From: Clostridiales bacterium
Lineage (GTDB): Bacteria; Bacillota_A; Clostridia; Christensenellales; Aristaeellaceae
DNA length: 10,130 nucleotides
Direction: 5' to 3'
NCBI GenBank assembly: GCA_012514855.1
Contig: JAAYZL010000526.1
Span: 1 to 10,130, forward strand
The first letter of the stretch is position 1; each line of letters opens with the position of its first letter. A program made the translations under genes and the position numbers. Below are positions 1 through 4,426 of this stretch, piece after piece. Below the pieces are notes generated by a model, which was not told where the DNA came from, searched no databases, and saw only the letters and a list, made by a program, of their open reading frames with translations.

Positions 1-681
1 CTGATCGGCCACAACCAGCGCCTGCTCCGCGGCCACCAGTTCGCACGGGATGCCCTTGCGCGCGGCGAGATCGGCCGCGTATTGACCTTTGAAACCCACT
101 ATGGCCACGCTGGCCCCGACACCTGGTCCGTCGACAGCGGTCCCGGGCTGTGGTTCTTCGACCGGTCCAGGGCGGCGTTCGGGGCGATGTTCGACCTCGG
201 CATCCACAAGATGGACCTGATCCAGTTTCTGCTCGCCGACACGCCGAAAAGCGTGTGGGCGACGACCCGAACGCTGGACAAAAAGGGCTCGGACGGGGCG
301 ATGATCGCGGTCGAGGACAACGCGATCTGCGTGCTGAAGATGCACGGCGGCTCCGTCGGCACGCTCACCGCCAGCTGGACCTATTACGGCCGCGAAGACA
401 ACTGCACGCGCATCTACGGCTCGGAGGGGCAGATGCGCATCTTCGACGACCCGGATTTCTCCGTCGTCATCACGAAGAAGAACGGCGAGGAACTCTGCTG
501 CCGGCTGGACAGCATTCAGACGAACGTCCGCCAGAACAAGACGGGCGTGATCGACGACTTCATCGAGGCAGTCGAGACCGGTCGCGCTTCCGTAAACGAT
601 ATGGGAAACGCCGTAAGCTCGATGCGCTCCGTGTTTGCCTGCCTGAGGTCCGGCAGGGAGGGCAAAGAGATAGAGGTCTGA
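1..681 (+). CDS. Gfo/Idh/MocA-family oxidoreductase, C-terminal part (5' end outside window)
   Basis: The frame is open from base 1 and begins inside the protein (LIGHNQRLLRGHQFARDAL...), so no start is visible; 226 residues remain. The N-terminal Rossmann NAD(P)-binding domain lies mostly outside. What is seen is the substrate-binding alpha/beta domain: a leading 'GHNQR...A...GEIGRV' stretch, and the 'FDLGIHKMDLIQFLL' segment, which matches the family's conserved G-x-x-D-x-G-x-H-x-x-D-L motif with its active-site-region His. The tail (DDFIEAVETGR...MGNAVSSMRSVFACLRSGREGKEIEV) is the usual family C-terminus, in which the 'sgr.gk.v.l' end is typical. Members oxidise or reduce sugars, inositols or related polyols with NAD(P); the substrate cannot be read from this part. 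It is the only rightward gene at this end and converges on the tRNA-Thr gene, with a hairpin between them. Family is confident, specificity unknown. Confidence 0.9.
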   Translation: MIGHNQRLLRGHQFARDALARGEIGRVLTFETHYGHAGPDTWSVDSGPGLWFFDRSRAAFGAMFDLGIHKMDLIQFLLADTPKSVWATTRTLDKKGSDGAMIAVEDNAICVLKMHGGSVGTLTASWTYYGREDNCTRIYGSEGQMRIFDDPDFSVVITKKNGEELCCRLDSIQTNVRQNKTGVIDDFIEAVETGRASVNDMGNAVSSMRSVFACLRSGREGKEIEV

Positions 682-703
682 CCCTCCGCACCCCGGAAGG
701 AAG

Positions 704-746
704 AATCCCCGAAAAGCCTTGCAAATCAGGCGTTTTCGGGGATTTT
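704..746. terminator. Intrinsic terminator shared by convergent genes
   Basis: A 12-bp perfect inverted repeat, AATCCCCGAAAA (704-715) and TTTTCGGGGATT (733-744), encloses a 17-nt loop that can add a few more pairs (GCC/GGC). On the + strand it is followed by a short T run (743-746), 23 bp after the oxidoreductase stop. On the - strand it follows the tRNA-Thr 3' end by a few bases. The position between two converging genes suggests a bidirectional terminator. The T tract is short in both directions. Confidence 0.75.
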
Positions 747-748
747 CG

Positions 749-824
749 TGGAGCTGATGAAGGGACTCGAACCCTTGACCTCATCCTTACCAAGGATGTG
801 CTCTACCTCCTGAGCTACATCAGC
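749..824 (-). tRNA. tRNA-Thr (anticodon GGT), CCA encoded
   Basis: Read on the - strand from 824, all four arms can be folded by eye. The acceptor stem is GCTGATG (824-818) paired with CATCAGC (759-753). The D arm contains TAGCTCAGGAGGTAGAGC. The anticodon stem CATCC/GGATG holds the loop TTGGTAA, giving anticodon GGT, which reads Thr codons ACC/ACU. The T arm contains GGTTCGAGTCCC. The discriminator is T (752), and the 3' CCA is encoded at 751-749. Total length is 76 nt with CCA. No intron or mismatch was noted in the stems. It has its own promoter just upstream and ends at the hairpin terminator, so it looks monocistronic. Confidence 0.96.
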
Positions 825-845
825 GGAAACGGTGGCACGAGGGCT

Positions 846-874
846 ATTATACAACAATTTGCGCCCGAATGCAA
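846..874 (-). promoter_or_regulatory. Housekeeping (sigma-A type) promoter of tRNA-Thr
   Basis: On the - strand there is TTGCAT (874-869) as the -35, a spacer of exactly 17 nt (868-852), and a perfect TATAAT (851-846) as the -10. Transcription would begin near 839, about 15 nt before the mature tRNA 5' end. Position, spacing and box quality make this the clearest promoter in the window. The transposase remnant starts only ~20 bp upstream of the -35. Confidence 0.85.
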
Positions 875-892
875 GGGGGTGGCGTGGAATTT

Positions 893-1138
893 TCAAAAAA
901 TGCTGCGCTCAAGTCCACCATTGTCCAGTGCGCCGTTGCTGCCAAGAACAAGGATTCTTATTTCTATGCCCAGTATCGGCGGTTGGTTGCCCGCCGCGGC
1001 GAAAACCGCGCCATCGTCGCCGTCGCTCATTCCATGTTGATTGCCATATACCATGTGCTCGCAGGCAACGCCTTCCATGACCTGGGCGCGGGCTACTATA
1101 GCTCCTTCAATACGCGGAAAAAGATCGACTCTTACTTG
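893..1138 (+). pseudogene. IS110-family transposase, C-terminal remnant
   Basis: The + frame reads SKNAALKSTIVQCAVAAKNK, then KDSYFYAQYRRLVARRG, ENRAIVAVAHSMLIAIYHVL and DLGAGYYSSFNTRKKIDSYL. This is the characteristic end of IS110/IS116/IS902 transposases (AALR..LVQCAWAA...NSYL.AQYRRLAARRGKKRA.VAVAHS.L...YH.L...Y.DLG.DYF). Only the last ~80 residues are present. The N-terminal DEDD (RuvC-like) nuclease domain and the catalytic Ser region are missing, and no start or ribosome binding site precedes the homologous part. After residue L at 1136-1138 the frame runs into unrelated sequence belonging to the next remnant. It is a dead fragment. The family call rests on motif recognition, not a search. 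Confidence 0.8.
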
Positions 1139-1328
1139 GGGTTTCTTCAACAACCCCGAATTTCAGGGACAGACGGATGCCATGGGCTTTGCAGTAGTCA
1201 GGGTTCGCGCGGTTCCGGTAAAGCTTGTCCGCCAGGATGACTTCGGGGTAACACCCAAACCGCTCTTTGAACCGTTCGGCTGCCTCTGTGAGCCTGGTCC
1301 TTTTTACATTTCCATCATTGCGACATTG
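1138..1328 (-). mobile_element. IS5/IS1182-type transposase remnant with possible IS end
   Basis: On the - strand, 1328-1167 reads on to ERFKERFGCYPEVILADKLY, then RNRANPDYCKAHGIRLS. This resembles the DDE-transposase core of IS5/IS1182-like elements (ERY..RYG.YPE.VLADKIYR.R.N..YCKEHGIRLSG). A TGA lies in frame at 1331-1329, and nothing like the N-terminal DNA-binding part precedes it. After GIRLS the usual 'GPxLGRP' continuation is missing. Instead the reading runs into a short inverted repeat, GGGGTT (1138-1143) and AACCCC (1152-1157), which may be an IS terminus. The simplest reading is a heavily deleted copy with one end retained, abutting the IS110 remnant. The family is fairly sure; the terminus is a guess. 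Confidence 0.65.
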
Positions 1329-1374
1329 TCAGGGCGAAGGGGAGAGACAGCTATGCAATGTTCACTTCTCCAAC

Positions 1375-1755
1375 TCATGCGTTTTCTGATACCGCTTCAG
1401 TCGAATGACATTTTTTATATATGGCCTGACCGGAAAGACCTGTGAGCATGGCCAGAGCCGCCTCCCGACCCTCTGCATTGAGCGATTGAAAGACCGCCAT
1501 TGCCTTGGCGAATGTTGAATCAGCAGGGATGCCGGTTTTGATGGCATGGGCGGTGTCGGTCAAGGCGAGAAGATAATCGGCAGATATCCCCAGCATTTGA
1601 GCCGCTCCTGCAACGATCTCACCCCTGGGCACGGTCCCATTTTTGGCGATGGCAGAAATCGTTCCCTTTGTGCAGCCAAGCTGGTCTGCGGCAAATTGAC
1701 TGACAGGAGCGATTCCTTTTTTCTGGCAAAGGCGAACGGCATTCAGCCTGCGAAT
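1375..1755 (-). CDS. Small XRE/Cro-C1-type HTH protein, start codon lost or non-standard
   Basis: The - frame is open from 1755 to the TGA at 1377-1375, 126 codons before the stop. Residues ~7-60 read RLCQKKGIAPVSQFAADQLG, CTKGTISAIAKNG and TVPRGEIVAGAAQMLGISADYLLAL. This fits the clostridial phage-repressor type HTH (lCkekGis...lek.LG...gtis.....G..p....l..iA..lgvsvDYLL): helix-turn-helix around SQFAADQLG/TKGTISAIAKNG and the terminal 'DYLL' signature. Residues ~75-126 form a short helical tail of unknown role. No ATG or TTG lies in frame before the HTH, and a TGA sits at 1758-1756. The only strong in-frame start is GTG at 1632, which would discard the HTH. Either the 5' end is truncated or a rare start is used (ATT at 1755, preceded by GGAG at ~10 nt). 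It sits next to transposase remnants, so decay is likely. Targets unknown. Confidence 0.6.
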   Translation of the reverse strand: MRRLNAVRLCQKKGIAPVSQFAADQLGCTKGTISAIAKNGTVPRGEIVAGAAQMLGISADYLLALTDTAHAIKTGIPADSTFAKAMAVFQSLNAEGREAALAMLTGLSGQAIYKKCHSTEAVSENA

Positions 1756-1861
1756 TCAAACGCGACTCCGGAAACCCTCGCGCGATTGTATGGCGGCGAG
1801 GCCGTCGCGCCTTAGATTCCGGGGTTGCCCGCAGCAAAGGCGGTGCGCGGAAGGGAAGGAG

Positions 1862-1879
1862 CCCCGGCAGAGGCCGGGG
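1862..1879 (-). terminator. GC-rich hairpin, possible terminator of the glycosyltransferase operon
   Basis: CCCCGGC (1862-1868) and GCCGGGG (1873-1879) form a 7-bp GC stem with a 4-nt loop. On the - strand it lies ~115 nt beyond the glycosyltransferase stop and is followed by a pyrimidine-rich CTCCTTCCCTT rather than a clean T run. It may end the leftward transcript, but the tail is weak. Confidence 0.35.
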
Positions 1880-1884
1880 AAAGC

Positions 1885-1981
1885 AAGCGCTCAATAAGGC
1901 CGCGAGTCGAACAGCGACCGAAATCATGCGATAATCACGGGGAAATTGAAATCGGCAACAGGACCCGACTATTGAGCGCTT
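1885..1981. repeat. 12-bp perfect inverted repeat around 73 bp of non-coding DNA
   Basis: AAGCGCTCAATA (1885-1896) and TATTGAGCGCTT (1970-1981) are exact reverse complements, 73 bp apart. The inside holds no convincing ORF. The core 8-mer occurs a third time as GCGCTCAA at 1989-1996, overlapping the glycosyltransferase stop codon, so TTGAGCGC (1972-1979) can instead pair with it in a 9-nt-loop hairpin. The element may be a small non-autonomous insertion or a 3'-end RNA structure. The pairing is certain; the function is not. Confidence 0.6.
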
Positions 1982-1992
1982 ACCGCAGGCGC

Positions 1993-3111
1993 TCAACTCC
2001 CTCCGCCTCCCATCTCCCGCACAATCTCCCAATTCTTCCTCAGCCGCGCATCCTCCGGGGCGAATTTGAGCGCGGCCTCGGCGTGGCGGAGCGCCCTGTC
2101 CGGGAGGCCCATGTTATACGCGGCGATCGCCGACAGGTCGTCGGGCGTGTGGTCCCACGCGTAGCCCATGTTGACGTAGGTCGCGGATTTATCGGGGATT
2201 TTCAGCGCTTCCTCGGCCAAATAAAGCGCCGTCGGCCAATCGCGGAGCGCGTGGCACATCCTGGCGAACTCGACGAAGGGGTCGCGCATGTGCGGCGCCT
2301 CGGCGATCGCCCGGTAATACCACGCGTAGGCGTCCCTCTGCCGGCCGAGGCTCAGGCAGGACTTCGCGATCCAGCGCATCGCGGCGCATCGCTCCTCGTT
2401 CCAGGTCGCGCTGGGCATCGCGAGGTACTCCGTCAGCGCGTCGACGCACTTCCGCCACTCGCCCTTGTACAGGTATTCCCGGCCGAGGTAATAGCGCATC
2501 CGCTCGCTCTGCGGGTCCTCGGCGACGGCGAGCTCGAGCAGCGGCAGGTACGACCCGCGCGATTTTTGGGGATCGGGCGCGTGGTTGAGCACCATGCCCT
2601 CGATGAAGATCGCCTCGTGCGGGAGGCGGCCCTCGTAATGGACGTGCTCGTGCACAGGGCACTTCCAGCGGAAGCCGCGGCGCTGGTGCACCTTGAAGTA
2701 GTTGAACTGCACGTCCGGCGTGCCGTCCGGCTTCAGGCTCCAGTTGTAGAGATACCGCCCGGAGCGCGCGATCTTGCCCCCGTGCGCGGGCACATAATTG
2801 CGCCACGCTGCCTCGAGCTTTTCGCGCCAACCGGGGTCGAAGTACTCGTCGAGGTCGGTGGAGACGCAGATGTCGACGTCCTCCGGCACGTGGTCGAGCG
2901 AGAGATTTCTGGCGACGTCGAACCGCCACGGTTGGACGCGCTCGACGTGGACGACCGCGCCGCGGCGCTTGAGCGCCCCGACGGTTCCGTCCTCCGAGCC
3001 GGTGTCCGTCACGACGACGAGGTCGGCCTCCCGCATCGAGTCCATCCACCGGTCGACGAACGGGGCCTCGTTTTTGCAGATCGCGTAGACCGCGATTTTG
3101 TAGCCGCTCAT
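1993..3111 (-). CDS. TPR-tailed family-2-type glycosyltransferase (second of tandem pair)
   Basis: 372 aa. Residues 1-~200 form a GT-A-type catalytic domain: KIAVYAICKNEAPFVDRWMD (nucleotide-sugar binding start), LVVVTDTGSEDGT, PWRFDVARN, and DLDE at 86-89 as the DXD-like metal/nucleotide-sugar site, followed by FDPGW. RWKCPVHEHV and a YLPLLELA helix follow. Residues ~210-360 are helical TPR-like repeats (GREYLYKGEWRKCVDALTEY, AYAWYYRAIAEAP, TALYLAEEALKIP, ALRHAEAALKFAP). No signal peptide or membrane segment is seen, so it should be cytosolic, moving a sugar from a nucleotide donor to an acceptor that the TPRs may hold. Start: ATG at 3111, whose ATGA overlaps the upstream gene's TGA, with GAGG ~10 nt before it; the frame stays open further upstream but that part is a shadow of the neighbour. 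It is roughly half identical by eye to the gene before it. Donor and acceptor cannot be read; the divergent collagen-like protein is the obvious candidate acceptor (inference). Confidence 0.88.
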   Translation of the reverse strand: MSGYKIAVYAICKNEAPFVDRWMDSMREADLVVVTDTGSEDGTVGALKRRGAVVHVERVQPWRFDVARNLSLDHVPEDVDICVSTDLDEYFDPGWREKLEAAWRNYVPAHGGKIARSGRYLYNWSLKPDGTPDVQFNYFKVHQRRGFRWKCPVHEHVHYEGRLPHEAIFIEGMVLNHAPDPQKSRGSYLPLLELAVAEDPQSERMRYYLGREYLYKGEWRKCVDALTEYLAMPSATWNEERCAAMRWIAKSCLSLGRQRDAYAWYYRAIAEAPHMRDPFVEFARMCHALRDWPTALYLAEEALKIPDKSATYVNMGYAWDHTPDDLSAIAAYNMGLPDRALRHAEAALKFAPEDARLRKNWEIVREMGGGGS

Positions 3112-4205
3112 GTCGGCGCCCCCTCGAGCTTCTGTTCGATCAGCAGCAAGTTGGCCTTGAGCCGATCGTCCGCGCCGCCGAGCTCCAACGCCTTCCGCGT
3201 CCAGTCGCGCGCCTCCTTGATAAGCCCCAGCCGGTACGCGCCGATCGCGCCGTAGTCCCACAGCGCCGGGCCCCAGCTCTCCGGCTCGACGAGGTAGCTG
3301 CCGCTTCCATTCGCGATCGCCAGCCCGTTCTTCGCCATCGCGCAGAGCATCGGCCAGTTTTCCTCCCGGTACGCGAGCTTTGCAAGCGCCAGATACGGCT
3401 CGCGCGCGCCGGGGCACTCGGCGACGGCCCGGTAAAGCCACGCCCTCGCCTGTTTCATATCCCCCTGCGCCTCAAAGCAGCGCGCGATGAAGCGCATCGA
3501 CGCCGAGCGCTCCTCGTCCCACTTCGCGGAGGGGAGCGCGAGGTGCCGCTTCAGCGCCTCAATGCACTGTTCCCATTTCCCGTAATACATGTACTCGCGC
3601 CCGAGCCAGAACATCGCCCGGTCGTCCGTTGGATTCTCCTGCACGGACAGCTCGAGCAGCGGCAGGTACTGGCTGCGCGGCTTCGAAAGGTCCGGGTAGT
3701 GGTGCAGTATGAGCCCGTCGACCCACACCGTGCTGTCCGGTTCCGTTCCGCTGTACTCGAGCACCTCGTGCACCGGATGCACCCAGCGGAAGCCGTGCCG
3801 CAGGTGGATTTTCTCCATCGGGTACGTCTTGGCGGGCGACCCGTCGGCGCGGTGGCTCCACGCGAACAGGTAGCGCGCGCGCGTATGCCCGGCCCTCCAC
3901 GCGTTTTCCAGCTTTGCCCGCCAGCCCGGTTCGAACACCTCGTCGAGGTCGTTCGACACGCAGAGATCGGCGTCGTCCGGGACGTGCTCGAGCGCCCTGT
4001 TGCGCGCGGCGTCGAACCGCCACGGGGAGATCACTTCCTCGTAGACGACCGCCCCGCGCGCGCGCAGCCTTTCCGCGGTGCGGTCGGTCGAACCCGTGTC
4101 CAGCACGACGACGAGGTCCGCCTCTTCGACCGCGTCCATCCACCGGTCGACGAACTGCTCCTCATTTTTGCTGATCGCGTAGACGCAAATTTTGCGATGA
4201 TGCAA
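3108..4205 (-). CDS. TPR-tailed family-2-type glycosyltransferase (first of tandem pair)
   Basis: 365 aa from a TTG start at 4205. Same layout as the next gene: GT-A domain with KICVYAISKNEEQFVDRWMD, LVVVLDTGSTDRT, PWRFDAARN, DLDE at 86-89 and FEPGW; then HPVHEVLEY and YLPLLELS; then a TPR-like tail (LGREYMYYGKWEQCIEALKR, ARAWLYRAVAECPGAREPYL, ARDWTRKALELG). Start choice: TTG at 4205-4203 puts LHHRKICVYAISKNE in register with the paralogue's MSGYKIAVYAICKNE, and a GGAG lies 9 nt upstream. The frame stays open far upstream, but that sequence is not protein-like and is antisense to the collagen-like gene. It ends in an ATGA overlap with the second glycosyltransferase, which suggests translational coupling. 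Similar TPR/GT2 enzymes sit beside BclA-type collagen-like spore proteins in clostridia (family knowledge). The sugar is unknown. Confidence 0.86.
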   Translation of the reverse strand: MHHRKICVYAISKNEEQFVDRWMDAVEEADLVVVLDTGSTDRTAERLRARGAVVYEEVISPWRFDAARNRALEHVPDDADLCVSNDLDEVFEPGWRAKLENAWRAGHTRARYLFAWSHRADGSPAKTYPMEKIHLRHGFRWVHPVHEVLEYSGTEPDSTVWVDGLILHHYPDLSKPRSQYLPLLELSVQENPTDDRAMFWLGREYMYYGKWEQCIEALKRHLALPSAKWDEERSASMRFIARCFEAQGDMKQARAWLYRAVAECPGAREPYLALAKLAYREENWPMLCAMAKNGLAIANGSGSYLVEPESWGPALWDYGAIGAYRLGLIKEARDWTRKALELGGADDRLKANLLLIEQKLEGAPT

Positions 4206-4214
4206 TCGTCTCAA

Positions 4215-4218
4215 CTCC
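4215..4218 (-). promoter_or_regulatory. Shine-Dalgarno that fixes the TTG start of the first glycosyltransferase
   Basis: GGAG on the - strand (4218-4215) lies 9 nt before TTG at 4205. No in-frame ATG or GTG with a comparable site is near, and the paralogue's N-terminus lines up with this start. Confidence 0.6.
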
Positions 4219-4262
4219 GTTCGATCGTCGGCGCGCGGAACCGTACCCCCGCCCGCCGACGT

Positions 4263-4281
4263 GAAAAACCTTCGGTTTTTC
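4263..4281. other. Perfect 8-bp hairpin in the leader of the glycosyltransferase operon
   Basis: GAAAAACC (4263-4270) and GGTTTTTC (4274-4281) pair perfectly around TTC. It lies 58-76 nt before the TTG start of the first glycosyltransferase, inside the leader expected if transcription starts near 4360. No T run follows on the - strand, so it is not a standard leftward terminator. On the + strand the stem ends in five T's, but no + gene lies upstream that would need ending. Role unknown. Confidence 0.45.
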
Positions 4282-4347
4282 TGATTTTCTGCATTCCTAC
4301 TGGCAGAATATGTCTCTTTGCGGCGGCAGGTTCGGCGCGCACTGCGA

Positions 4348-4375
4348 ACGGAGGCGCTTCTCCACTCATATGGTA
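4348..4375 (+). promoter_or_regulatory. Candidate sigma-K-like promoter of the collagen-like gene
   Basis: CATATGGTA at 4367-4375 matches the sigma-K -10 pattern CATANNNTA. AC at 4348-4349 (in GAACG) lies 17 nt upstream, the spacing expected for the AC core of the -35. Transcription would begin near 4382, about 45 nt before the ATG at 4427. Sigma-K drives late mother-cell genes, including exosporium collagen-like proteins in bacilli (established for that family). Use here is inferred from a short pattern. Confidence 0.4.
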
Positions 4376-4395
4376 TGTTGAGGCAGTCTGATTGT
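4369..4395 (-). promoter_or_regulatory. Candidate sigma-K-like promoter of the glycosyltransferase pair
   Basis: On the - strand CATACCATA (4377-4369) also matches CATANNNTA, with AC (4395-4394, in GACA) 16 nt upstream. The -10 overlaps the + strand -10 by seven bases because the centre is CATATGGTATG. The leader would be ~155 nt. A weak sigma-A reading is also possible (AAGACA, 17 nt, TACCAT; four of six matches each), so the sigma factor is uncertain. Confidence 0.38.
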
Positions 4396-4426
4396 CTTGG
4401 AATTGAACCATCGGTAGAAGCGAGTG

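Noticed and set aside
749..824. tRNA-Thr as the attachment site of an integrated element
   Set aside because: Integrases usually use the tRNA 3' end, which here faces the terminator and oxidoreductase. The mobile remnants are on the 5' side, and no integrase or duplicated tRNA 3' end was seen.
1885..1981. Integron attC site or CRISPR repeat pair
   Set aside because: There is no GTTRRRY/RYYYAAC core and no regular direct repeats. It is a simple inverted repeat with one extra copy.
1825..3255. Long + strand frame opposite the second glycosyltransferase
   Set aside because: It mirrors the real gene's codon pattern (Val/Arg/Asp-rich, no recognisable motif), whereas the - strand has clear GT-A and TPR motifs and a coupled start.
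3112..3441. N-terminal extension of the second glycosyltransferase upstream of ATG 3111
   Set aside because: It overlaps the paralogue in another frame and is Arg/Gly/Ala-rich. The paralogue's own N-terminus aligns with the ATG at 3111.
4211..4294. 27-codon ORF (ATG 4294) as a real leader peptide gene
   Set aside because: The AGGA abuts the ATG with almost no spacing, and there is no regulatory codon run. Kept only as part of a low-interest leader note.
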